DNA from: SIG607 sp045655165
Lineage (GTDB): Bacteria; Bacillota; Clostridia; Oscillospirales; Acutalibacteraceae
Assembly: GCA_045655165.1 (NCBI GenBank)
Contig: JAZOOT010000043.1
Span: 1-30,435, forward strand
DNA length: 30,435 bases
Reading direction: 5' to 3'
Part shown: positions 23,516 to 30,435 of the stretch, piece by piece
Position numbering within the stretch: position 1 is the first letter of the stretch
Layout of the letters: the number at the start of each line of letters is the position of its first letter
The notes under the pieces: generated by a model
Databases searched by the model: none
What the model was told of the DNA's origin: nothing
Seen by the model: the letters and a program-made list of their open reading frames with translations, nothing else
Translations under genes and position numbers: made by a program

Positions 23516-23857
23516 TTAAAAAAAGCTTCGCACTTTTAATTGTTCGCTTTCTTTTAGGTGTATTATTTTTAATTTTAATTCCTGAAGTTCCGAATAAAAA
23601 TGGGCGGAATCTTCTTCTTTGTTTAAAGCTGAGATTCTTGCAAAACTTTCCTCTATTTCCTCAACAAAACTGCGGTTTGCAAAAAAGCAAAAAAGGTTTT
23701 CGTTTTTTAAAAAGACTTCTTTCGCTTCATCAATTTGGCTTTCTTGCTCAAGCAAGGTTAAAAGCTTGTTGCAACGATTTTTTGTAAGCAAAGCCGAAGA
23801 AACACAGGCAGTGATTAAAAAAACAAATACCACAGCCGCCGCAATTAAACGCTTCAT
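23516..23857 (-). CDS. DUF4363 family protein, probable lipoprotein or anchored protein
   Basis: In this 113-residue protein the N terminus is hydrophobic (about 3-23) and contains a lipobox-like ITAC with C18. The rest is a charged helical region, probably exposed outside the membrane. I assign DUF4363 by size, layout and its usual partner, a DUF421/YetF gene, which lies directly upstream. The ATG follows the DUF421 stop without a gap (TAAATG) and uses an AAAGGAG site inside that gene. Function is unknown; YetF-type genes are often linked to sporulation. Confidence 0.78.
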   Translation of the reverse strand: MKRLIAAAVVFVFLITACVSSALLTKNRCNKLLTLLEQESQIDEAKEVFLKNENLFCFFANRSFVEEIEESFARISALNKEEDSAHFYSELQELKLKIIHLKESEQLKVRSFF

Positions 23858-24538
23858 TTAAAAATTCTCCTTTAATACAACTGTTTTGCTTCCGTTTTGG
23901 TCTAATGTCATTAAAAATATATTTTTTTCGCTTTTTTCACCCGAAATTTCAACAATTTTTTTCTTTGTTAAATTAAGGGCTTTTATTGAATCATCAATAA
24001 AAATACCGTCACTTATAACAGGCAGAGGCATATAGGGCTTTTTCTCCTTTACTTTGGGTATATCGCCTACTTCTAATGGCTTTTTATACGCTTTTGGTAT
24101 AACACTTAAATTACCGTTTACTTCTAAAATTGCCCACGCTACTTCGCTTGTGTCAAAATACCCTTGCGAACGCAAAAGTTCAACCAGTTCAATAACTGTA
24201 ATTCTAACCTTTTTCATGGCTTTTTGGTCAATAACACCATTTTTAATTATTAAAATACTGCTGCCGTTTAAAACATTCCTAAGCGAAGCGAATTTCATTA
24301 CAAGCACCGAAATTACAATTTCTAAAAATACAAGCAAAAACACCGCCAAAATACCGTTTAAAACGGGTTGGCTTGAATCTTGTAAAGGAATGGCCGCAAT
24401 TTCTGAAATAAGCAAAGTAATAACCAATTCGTTTGGTTGCATATCGCCAATTTGCCGTTTTCCCATAAGCCGTATTGCAAGAGTTACAAAAAAATAAAGC
24501 ACGGTTGTGCGAATCAAAGTTGATATCACAAAAATCAC
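23858..24538 (-). CDS. DUF421 (YetF-like) membrane protein
   Basis: The 226-residue protein has three N-terminal membrane helices (about 4-24, 36-52, 62-85), the conserved RLMGKRQIGDMQPNELVITLLISE segment, and a cytoplasmic alpha/beta domain (about 90-226). Members are widespread in spore formers; the role is unclear. The proposed start is GTG 24538 because the family begins just before this hydrophobic helix, but no strong ribosome binding site precedes it. A large terminator-like hairpin covers this start (see separate entry). It is 19 bp downstream of rex. Confidence 0.88.
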   Translation of the reverse strand: MIFVISTLIRTTVLYFFVTLAIRLMGKRQIGDMQPNELVITLLISEIAAIPLQDSSQPVLNGILAVFLLVFLEIVISVLVMKFASLRNVLNGSSILIIKNGVIDQKAMKKVRITVIELVELLRSQGYFDTSEVAWAILEVNGNLSVIPKAYKKPLEVGDIPKVKEKKPYMPLPVISDGIFIDDSIKALNLTKKKIVEISGEKSEKNIFLMTLDQNGSKTVVLKENF

Positions 24539-24549
24539 CGTGCTTATTT
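24488..24549 (-). other. Terminator-like hairpin over the DUF421 start
   Basis: On the minus strand AAATAAGCACGG (24549-24538) can pair with CCGTGCTTTATTT (24504-24492), 12 bp with one bulged T and a 33-nt loop. T7 (24488-24494) follows, overlapping the end of the arm. The structure buries the GTG start and could act as terminator or attenuator between rex and DUF421. Confidence 0.5.
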
Positions 24550-24557
24550 TTTACTAA

Positions 24558-25187
24558 TTATTTAGAATTATGTATGTTATACGATAAAGTCATAAGTTGG
24601 TCGCCAAAATGAACATTTTCAACAACAATATCGGGGTAATTAAGCGCTAAATCATAATGGCTGAAATTCATAAAACCTTTTATACCAAGTTTTACAAGTT
24701 TATAGGCAATTTCTTTTGCCGAATCTTCCGAAATGCAAAGCACCGCGGCTTGCGGGTGGTATTCTTTACAAAAATCATCAACGGTGTTAATGTTCCTAAC
24801 GGGAATACCTTTAACGTTTTGGCCTATAATGGTTTCCTTGTTATCAAAAAGACCTACAAGTTCATAACCTTTTTTAGAAAAATCAATGTGGTTAGTAATT
24901 GCTTTTCCAAGGTTACCAATACCAATAATAATAAGTTTTTTGTGCTCGTTTAAATGCAAAATTTTTCCAATTTCTTCCTTAAGGTAAGGTATGTTATAAC
25001 CGTAACCTTGCTGACCAAAACCGCCGAAACAGTTAAGGTCTTGCCTAATTTGACTTGCGGTTATGCCCATTTTTTTGGCAAGAGCAGCAGAAGAAATTCG
25101 GCTTATTTTGTTGTTTTCAAGATTTTCTAAAAAACGGTAATACCGAGGAAGTCGTTTAATAACCGAGGGTGAGATATAATTACCCAT
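24558..25187 (-). CDS. rex: Redox-sensing transcriptional repressor Rex
   Basis: The protein has 209 residues from ATG 25187. An in-frame GTG at 25196 lies inside the GAGGTG binding site, so the ATG is preferred. The N-terminal winged helix (about 1-75, SQIRQDLNCFGGFGQQGYGY) binds DNA. The Rossmann domain (GIGNLG at 89-94) senses NADH/NAD+. Rex represses fermentation and reduction genes when NADH is low. It heads a probable operon with DUF421 and DUF4363. I see no good 18-bp Rex operator in its promoter. Confidence 0.96.
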   Translation of the reverse strand: MGNYISPSVIKRLPRYYRFLENLENNKISRISSAALAKKMGITASQIRQDLNCFGGFGQQGYGYNIPYLKEEIGKILHLNEHKKLIIIGIGNLGKAITNHIDFSKKGYELVGLFDNKETIIGQNVKGIPVRNINTVDDFCKEYHPQAAVLCISEDSAKEIAYKLVKLGIKGFMNFSHYDLALNYPDIVVENVHFGDQLMTLSYNIHNSK

Positions 25188-25221
25188 CCGTTTCACCTCA
25201 AAATTAAATTTCTGCTACTAT

Positions 25222-25251
25222 ATAATACACCAAACATAATAAATTTGTCAA
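25222..25251 (-). promoter_or_regulatory. Promoter of rex
   Basis: On the minus strand a perfect TTGACA (25246-25251) is followed after 18 bp by TATTAT (25222-25227). The predicted start is near 25215. Confidence 0.72.
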
Positions 25252-25258
25252 CAAATAG

Positions 25259-25287
25259 TAGATAAATTAAAAATTATATGTTAAAAT
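25259..25287 (+). promoter_or_regulatory. Possible promoter of topB
   Basis: TAAAAT (25282-25287) is preceded by TG at 25279-25280 (extended -10). A weak -35, TAGATA (25259-25264), lies 17 bp upstream. It is divergent from the rex promoter. Confidence 0.5.
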
Positions 25288-25315
25288 AGGTAAAACAATG
25301 AAAAGAGGTGGAAAA

Positions 25316-27412
25316 ATGAAACTGATTATTGCCGAAAAACCCAGTCTTGCCCGCAATATTTCTTCGGCCATTGGCAATTTAAAACGGTGCGATGGCTATT
25401 TTGAGGGCGAGGGATATATTGTTTCTTGGGCATTTGGCCACCTTTTTTCGCTTTGCGATATTGAAGATTACACAGAAAACCCCACAGGCAGATGGACAAT
25501 GGAAAATTTGCCTTGTTTTCCAAATGAATTTAAGTTTAAATTGCGTAAAGACACAAAGACAAACCAAGCGGATTCTGGTGTAAAAAAACAGTTTGACATT
25601 ATTTCCGCTTTGTGCAACCGAAACGACGTTACCGAAATTATAAACGCGGGGGACGCCGACCGCGAAGGTGAAATTATTATTCGCCTTTGCGTAAACCACG
25701 CCTTAAAAAGCCAAAAACCGTTTTTGCGCCTTTGGCTGCCCGACCAAACTGCCGAAACGGTTAGACAGGCACTTACTGAAATGAAGGATGAAAGTGAATA
25801 CCAAAACCTTGCCGACGAGGGTTTTGCAAGAACCTATATTGACTGGCTTTACGGAGTAAACCTTACAAGGTATTGCACACTTAAAACAGGAGTTTTGCTT
25901 CGCGTGGGCAGGGTAATTGTGCCAATTGTTAAGGCAATTTACGACCGCGATTTAGCAATAAGAAACTTTGTGCCCGATATTTATTATGCCATTACAAGCA
26001 ACGAGCAAACCAACGGCGAAACTGTTGAACTAAACAGCAAAAAGAAGTTTAGCAAAGAAGAATTTGAAAGGGCAAAAAAATTATGCCAAGAATATAATGC
26101 TTTACCCGCCGTTGTTAGCGATAAAAAGACCAAAAAGGACACACTAAACCCCGGCAAACTTTATTCTCTTTCTAAACTTCAAAACGTTCTTGGCAAAAAA
26201 TATAAAATGTCAATGGATGAAAGTTTAAAACTTATTCAAGGGCTTTACGAAAAGGGTTATTTAACCTATCCAAGAACCAACTCGGAATATTTGGCAACTG
26301 CCGAAAAAGGCAAAGTTTCTAAAATAATAGATAACTTTAAAGCCATAGGTTACCCTGTGGTTATGAAAGATAAAAAAACCATTTTTGACGACAGTAAAAT
26401 TGAATCACATTCGGCACTAACCCCAACTTATAAAGTGCCTAAAAAAGATTCTTTGACCGAAGAAGAATTTAAGGTGTACCAAACGGTTGTGCGCCGTTTT
26501 GTGGCGGTTTTTTGCAGTGAAGAATGTGTTGCCGAAAAAACCGAAATTAAAATTAAGGTTGGCGAAGCAGAAGAGTTTACATTAAAGGGCACCGTAATTT
26601 TAAAAGAGGGATGGACCCGTTTTGATGACAGCGGTGCAAAAAACAAAATTTTGCCCAATTTACAGGTTGGCGACAGCGTGAATACCAACTTTGTTCCCAA
26701 AGAAAAAGAAACTTCACCGCCAAAGCATTACACCATTGAAACCCTGAACAATTACCTTAAAAACCCTTTCCGCGAAGAAAAAGCGGCAGCGGCAGAAAGC
26801 GAAAACGAAGACGATGCCGAAGAATACCGCGCAATGTTTGAAGGTCTTGAACTTGGCACCGAAGCCACAAGAACTTCAATTATTGATAACGCCATAAAAA
26901 GCCGTTATATTTCGCTTCAAAAGGATGTTTATAAAATACTGCCCGACGGGGAATATTTTATTGAATCACTTGTTCGGCTTGGTATAAATATGGATAAATA
27001 TAAAACAAGCACGCTTGGCAAGGCACTTAAAAGCGTTTTTAAAAAGGAAATGACGGTTGAAAACAGCGTTGATATTGCAAAAGGAGAAATAAGCGAAGTA
27101 TTTAACCGAAAACCAATGCCCCTTGAACATGATACCGATATGGGCTTTTATATGGATATTGTTGGTAACTGTCCAATTTGTAAAAGGGAAGTAGTACGAA
27201 ATAAATACGGTTACGGTTGCACAGGTTATAAAGAGGGCTGTAATTTTAAAGTTTCGGGAGTTATTTGCGGCAGGGTAATTTCGGCGGCAAATGTTAAACT
27301 TTTATTAGCAAACGGCGAAACCGCCCAAATAAACGGTTTTATTTCCAAAAACAATAAAGAATTTAATGCTAAACTAGAGCTAAAAGACGGTAAAGCAGTT
27401 TTTAAATTTTAA
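25316..27412 (+). CDS. topB: DNA topoisomerase III (type IA)
   Basis: The 698-residue protein from ATG 25316 (AAGAGGTGG upstream) begins MKLIIAEKPSLARN. The frame also has an ATG at 25298 that lies before the binding site and is less likely. The Toprim domain includes the DADREGEI metal-binding motif. The active-site tyrosine is Y318 in TYPRTNSEYL. The topoisomerase core follows, then a short C-terminal zinc-ribbon-like region (CPIC...YGC...GC). Type IA enzymes cut one strand to decatenate or relax DNA. Length fits chromosomal or plasmid-type TopB of Firmicutes. The sortase gene follows after 15 bp. Confidence 0.95.
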   Translation: MKLIIAEKPSLARNISSAIGNLKRCDGYFEGEGYIVSWAFGHLFSLCDIEDYTENPTGRWTMENLPCFPNEFKFKLRKDTKTNQADSGVKKQFDIISALCNRNDVTEIINAGDADREGEIIIRLCVNHALKSQKPFLRLWLPDQTAETVRQALTEMKDESEYQNLADEGFARTYIDWLYGVNLTRYCTLKTGVLLRVGRVIVPIVKAIYDRDLAIRNFVPDIYYAITSNEQTNGETVELNSKKKFSKEEFERAKKLCQEYNALPAVVSDKKTKKDTLNPGKLYSLSKLQNVLGKKYKMSMDESLKLIQGLYEKGYLTYPRTNSEYLATAEKGKVSKIIDNFKAIGYPVVMKDKKTIFDDSKIESHSALTPTYKVPKKDSLTEEEFKVYQTVVRRFVAVFCSEECVAEKTEIKIKVGEAEEFTLKGTVILKEGWTRFDDSGAKNKILPNLQVGDSVNTNFVPKEKETSPPKHYTIETLNNYLKNPFREEKAAAAESENEDDAEEYRAMFEGLELGTEATRTSIIDNAIKSRYISLQKDVYKILPDGEYFIESLVRLGINMDKYKTSTLGKALKSVFKKEMTVENSVDIAKGEISEVFNRKPMPLEHDTDMGFYMDIVGNCPICKREVVRNKYGYGCTGYKEGCNFKVSGVICGRVISAANVKLLLANGETAQINGFISKNNKEFNAKLELKDGKAVFKF

Positions 27413-27427
27413 AAAGGAAGTGTTTTT

Positions 27428-28204
27428 TTGAAAAAGAAATGGGTTTATAACTCTTTAATAGTTGCATTTTCACTTGTTTTTGTGTTTTGCATTTACAAAA
27501 TTGCCTCTTATTATATACAACTTGGCACAACAAATAAGGTAAAAGATGGGCTTATTGAAGAAGTGGTTACTTATGAAATAAATGAAGAAACCCAGGAAGA
27601 ACAACCAAAAGAAGAAGAAAAGGGTTATTATCACGCTCCAATTCCAAAAGGTATAAATTTTAATTCTTTAAAGGAAAAAAACCAAGAAGTTGTTGCTTGG
27701 ATTTTTAATGAAAACGGCGTTATAAATTATCCTGTTATGCATACCGATAATAACCAATATTATTTAAACCACTTAATTGACGGCAGAAAAAATGTAAACG
27801 GCTCAATTTATATTGATTACCGTAACAGTGGCGATTTTACCGATTACAACACCATTTTTTACGGCCATAGCATGAAAAACGGCACCATGTTTGCTTCGCT
27901 TCTGCGGTACCGCAACCACGCATATTTTGCCGAATATCCAAACTTTTATTTATATACGCCAACCGTTAATTACAGGGTAGAAATTGTATCGGCTTATGAA
28001 ACCAATATCGATGATTTAATTTATAATACTGTTACAAGCGAAGAACAGTATAAATCGTTAATTAGCCACGTGCTTTCCCGTTCAAGATACAACACAAACT
28101 CAGATGTAACTGTTAGCGACACCTTGGTTACTTTTTCTACCTGCGCATATTCAAGCGATAACGCAAGGTTTGTTGTTGTGGGAAAACTTTGCCCAATGGG
28201 TTGA
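27428..28204 (+). CDS. srtB: Class B sortase
   Basis: The 258-residue protein has an N-terminal membrane anchor (about 8-30), a Glu-rich linker and a class B sortase domain. The catalytic triad is H147 (YGHSM), C239 (TLVTFSTC) and R247 (NARFVVVG). Class B sortases attach proteins to peptidoglycan or build pili after cutting an LPxTG-like or NPQTN-like signal. No sorting substrate is nearby, so it probably serves unlinked targets. The start is TTG, 7 nt after AGGAAG. It is co-directional with topB, 15 bp apart. Its stop overlaps the -35 of the ileS leader. Confidence 0.93.
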   Translation: MKKKWVYNSLIVAFSLVFVFCIYKIASYYIQLGTTNKVKDGLIEEVVTYEINEETQEEQPKEEEKGYYHAPIPKGINFNSLKEKNQEVVAWIFNENGVINYPVMHTDNNQYYLNHLIDGRKNVNGSIYIDYRNSGDFTDYNTIFYGHSMKNGTMFASLLRYRNHAYFAEYPNFYLYTPTVNYRVEIVSAYETNIDDLIYNTVTSEEQYKSLISHVLSRSRYNTNSDVTVSDTLVTFSTCAYSSDNARFVVVGKLCPMG

Positions 28205-28229
28205 TTTTTTAAAAGTTATATGATAATAT
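28201..28229 (+). promoter_or_regulatory. Probable promoter of the ileS leader
   Basis: TTGATT (28201-28206), overlapping the srtB stop codon, is followed after 17 bp by TAATAT (28224-28229). The predicted start lies just upstream of the T-box. Confidence 0.5.
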
Positions 28230-28248
28230 ATTAAAGTAAATTTAAAAA

Positions 28249-28483
28249 CTGTGACGGAGAGAGTAGTTTTTTTACAAAATTCAAAGCGAGCCGAAGGCGG
28301 TGTAAGTTCGGCAAAAGTAGTAATTTAACGAAAATCACTCCTGAGTTGTAGGCCGAAGCATTTTTGCTTAAGCTGTGCCGGTTGTTCGCCGTTATATGAA
28401 CCGCATATGTTAGTATACGTAATAGGTGGTAACGAATAATTTACGGCTTTCGTCCTATTAGTAGGGCGGAAGCCGTTTTTTTT
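28249..28483 (+). promoter_or_regulatory. T-box riboswitch controlling ileS
   Basis: The leader has a stem I region opening with GACGGAGAGAG. A candidate specifier ATC lies at 28334-28336 (context AAAATCACTC), an Ile codon matching the gene. The T-box is AGGTGGTAACG (28424-28434), a variant of GGGTGGNACCGCG that keeps the UGGU pairing bases. CGTAA (28418-28422) and TTACG (28441-28445) can close the antiterminator. That pairing overlaps the left arm of the terminator (28443-28457 with 28462-28476, then T8), so the two folds are mutually exclusive. Confidence 0.92.
28443..28483 (+). terminator. Regulated terminator of the ileS T-box
   Basis: Arms 28443-28457 and 28462-28476 form a 15-bp stem with two G-U pairs and a 4-nt loop. 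A run of eight T follows at 28476-28483. Confidence 0.9.
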
Positions 28484-28501
28484 AAGAAAGGGTGTACTTT
28501 T

Positions 28502-30435
28502 ATGTATAAAAGTGTGTCAACAAATCTTAATTTTGTAGAAGAAGAAAAGAAAATTGAAAAATTTTGGAGTGACAACCAAATTTTTGAAAAAAGCATAGAA
28601 CAGCGTAAAGACGGCGAACTCTATGTTTTTTATGACGGTCCTCCAACCGCAAACGGTAAACCCCACATTGGCCATGTGCTAACCCGTGTTATTAAAGATA
28701 TGATTCCGCGCTACCGCACAATGAAAGGTTGTATGGTGCCAAGAAAAGCGGGTTGGGATACCCACGGTTTGCCTGTTGAACTTGAAGTTGAAAAGAAACT
28801 TGGAATTGACGGCAAAGAACAAATTGAAAAATACGGCCTTGCCGAATTTATTTCTCACTGTAAAGAAAGCGTTTGGCAGTACAAAGGTATGTGGGAAGAT
28901 TTTTCTAAAACCGTTGGCTTTTGGGCCGATATGAATGACCCGTACGTTACCTATGACAATAATTTTATTGAATCAGAATGGTGGGCACTTAAAGAAATTT
29001 ACCAAAAAAATCTTCTTTACAAGGGCTTTAAAATTGTACCTTATTGTCCGCGTTGCGGAACACCGCTTTCTTCTCACGAGGTAGCACAGGGATATAAAGC
29101 AGTAAAAGAACGTTCTGCTGTTGTTCGTTTTAAGGTTGTTGGCGAAGACGCTTATTTTCTTGCTTGGACAACAACACCTTGGACTTTGCCTTCTAACACC
29201 GCGCTTTGCGTAAACCCAAATGAAGAATATGTTAAGGTTTTGGCAGCCGACGGTTATACCTATTATTTGGCATCTGCCCTTGCCGATACCGTTTTAGGCG
29301 AACTTGCTACCGAAGAAAAATCGGCATACACAGTAATAGAAACCTATAAAGGTACCGACCTTGAATATAAAGAATATGAACCGCTTTATAAGTGCAGCGG
29401 AGATGTTGCCGAAAAACAGCAAAAGAAAGCGCATTTTGTTACCTGCGATAATTACGTAACAATGAGCGACGGTACAGGTATTGTTCACATTGCCCCTGCG
29501 TTTGGTGAAGACGACGCTAATGTAGGCAGAAAATACGATTTACCTTTTATTCAGTTTGTTGACGCAAAGGGTAATATGACAAATGAAACACCTTTTGCAG
29601 GTCTTTTTGTAAAGGATGCCGACCCCAAGGTATTGGTTGACCTTGACAGCCGTAAACTTCTTTTCAGTGCGCCCAAATTTGAACACGATTATCCGTTTTG
29701 CTGGCGTTGCGATACACCGCTTATTTACTATGCAAGGGAATCTTGGTTTATTAAAATGACCGCGGTGCGTGAAGACCTTATTAAAAACAACAACACAGTA
29801 AACTGGATACCCGAAAGCATTGGCAAAGGCCGTTTTGGCGATTGGCTTACCAATGTTCAAGATTGGGGACTTTCGCGTAACCGCTATTGGGGTACTCCTC
29901 TTAACATTTGGGAATGTGAATGCGGTCACCGCCACGCCGTAGGCAGTATTGAAGAACTTAAAAGTATGTCTGATAACTGCCCCGATAATATTGAACTTCA
30001 CCGTCCGTTTATAGATGCTGTTACAATTAAATGTACTGCTTGCGGTAAACAAATGAAACGCGTTCCCGAAGTTATTGACTGTTGGTTTGATTCGGGCGCA
30101 ATGCCTTTTGCACAGCATCATTATCCATTTGAAAACAAGGAGCTTTTTGAATCGCAGTTCCCCGCAAACTTCATTTCGGAAGCGGTTGACCAAACTCGCG
30201 GTTGGTTCTATTCGCTTCTTGCAATTTCAACTCTTCTCTTTGATAAATCTCCTTATAAGAACGTTATCGTTCTCGGTCTTGTTCAGGACGAAAACGGTCA
30301 GAAGATGTCAAAGTCCAAGGGCAATGCGGTTGACCCGTTTGACGCTCTTGAAAAGTACGGCGCTGACGCTATCCGTTGGTATTTCTACACTAACTCAGCA
30401 CCCTGGCTTCCCAACCGTTTCCACGGCAAGGCAGT
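28502..30435 (+). CDS. ileS: Isoleucyl-tRNA synthetase, 5' part (runs off the window)
   Basis: The frame is open from ATG 28502 (AAAGGGTG upstream) to the last base, about 645 codons of an enzyme that normally has around 1,000. The class I signature HIGH is at 28664-28675 (H55-H58) and KMSKS at 30302-30316 (K601-S605). Between them lies the CP1 editing domain with WTTTPWTLPSN. The enzyme charges tRNA-Ile and edits Val. Codon use changes sharply near 30137: the 100 codons before have 4 AAA and 0 AAG for Lys, those after have 1 AAA and 7 AAG. The reading frame stays intact across the change. Confidence 0.97.
   Translation, partial: MYKSVSTNLNFVEEEKKIEKFWSDNQIFEKSIEQRKDGELYVFYDGPPTANGKPHIGHVLTRVIKDMIPRYRTMKGCMVPRKAGWDTHGLPVELEVEKKLGIDGKEQIEKYGLAEFISHCKESVWQYKGMWEDFSKTVGFWADMNDPYVTYDNNFIESEWWALKEIYQKNLLYKGFKIVPYCPRCGTPLSSHEVAQGYKAVKERSAVVRFKVVGEDAYFLAWTTTPWTLPSNTALCVNPNEEYVKVLAADGYTYYLASALADTVLGELATEEKSAYTVIETYKGTDLEYKEYEPLYKCSGDVAEKQQKKAHFVTCDNYVTMSDGTGIVHIAPAFGEDDANVGRKYDLPFIQFVDAKGNMTNETPFAGLFVKDADPKVLVDLDSRKLLFSAPKFEHDYPFCWRCDTPLIYYARESWFIKMTAVREDLIKNNNTVNWIPESIGKGRFGDWLTNVQDWGLSRNRYWGTPLNIWECECGHRHAVGSIEELKSMSDNCPDNIELHRPFIDAVTIKCTACGKQMKRVPEVIDCWFDSGAMPFAQHHYPFENKELFESQFPANFISEAVDQTRGWFYSLLAISTLLFDKSPYKNVIVLGLVQDENGQKMSKSKGNAVDPFDALEKYGADAIRWYFYTNSAPWLPNRFHGKA

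Noticed and set aside
25243..25256. ATTTGT-CA-ACAAAT as a Rex operator for autoregulation
   Set aside because: Known Rex sites are about 18 bp with TTGT and ACAA ends separated by about 10 bases. Here the arms are only 2 bases apart, and the sequence is better explained as the rex -35.
29540..30193. Long open frame (217 codons) on the minus strand inside ileS
   Set aside because: It is fully antisense to a gene with clear HIGH and KMSKS motifs, has no ribosome binding site and gives a composition typical of a reverse-frame shadow.
1..30435. CRISPR arrays, prophage genes, transposases, toxin-antitoxin or biosynthetic clusters
   Set aside because: I found no regularly spaced repeats beyond those listed and no recognisable genes of these classes.

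Overview
The window reads as a low-GC Gram-positive (Firmicutes, most likely a gut-type Clostridia) chromosomal contig. The grounds are strong AGGAGG-type ribosome binding sites, TTG and GTG starts, near-consensus sigma-A promoters, two T-box leaders, and Rex, IreB, GreA, YwlG-type and class B sortase genes. A gene is cut at each end: a 31-codon tail at the left and the first ~645 codons of ileS at the right. No phage, transposase, CRISPR array or toxin system was seen.

Left edge (1-593): a tRNA-Pro(TGG) gene on the minus strand with a perfect TTGACA-17-TATAAT promoter and its own terminator. Its 3' half and terminator are repeated 254 bp further downstream, and scraps of tRNA and inverted repeats lie between the copies.

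Region 594-7758 is a hexuronide/glucuronide utilisation locus. A GPH-family sugar:cation symporter and a GH2 glycosidase run leftward. An AraC-type regulator, uxuA (mannonate dehydratase) and an SDR-type uxuB (fructuronate reductase) run rightward. The divergent intergenic region has two identical 12-bp direct repeats 21 bp apart, next to the leftward promoter. The inferred flow is glycoside import, GH2 cleavage to a free hexuronate, then fructuronate, mannonate and KDG. The isomerase and the KDG kinase/aldolase are not in the window. A P-loop kinase-like gene follows.

Region 8524-13131 (minus) is a tight five-gene operon: GT2 glycosyltransferase, maf, trmO, a COG0523 metallochaperone GTPase with a His/Cys-rich tandem repeat, and a second COG0523-like GTPase fused to a YcgQ/TIGR03943-like C-terminal domain. 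Its promoter shares a -35 element with the divergent operon DUF5662-greA-GT51 transglycosylase (13252-15022).

Region 15054-19737: ireB, then pheS-pheT under a T-box riboswitch (minus), and a divergent UPF0340/YwlG gene. Region 19775-25187 (minus): a heterodimeric ABC exporter with one degenerate ATP site, then rex-DUF421-DUF4363. Region 25316-30435 (plus): topB, a class B sortase, and a T-box-controlled ileS running off the end.

The items most worth following up are the paired COG0523 GTPases with the domain fusion and metal-binding repeat, the shared -35 promoter pair, the AraC operator repeats, the tRNA-Pro 3' duplication, the terminator-like hairpin over the DUF421 start, and an abrupt codon-usage change near the right end of ileS. 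None of these is proven to be a new system.
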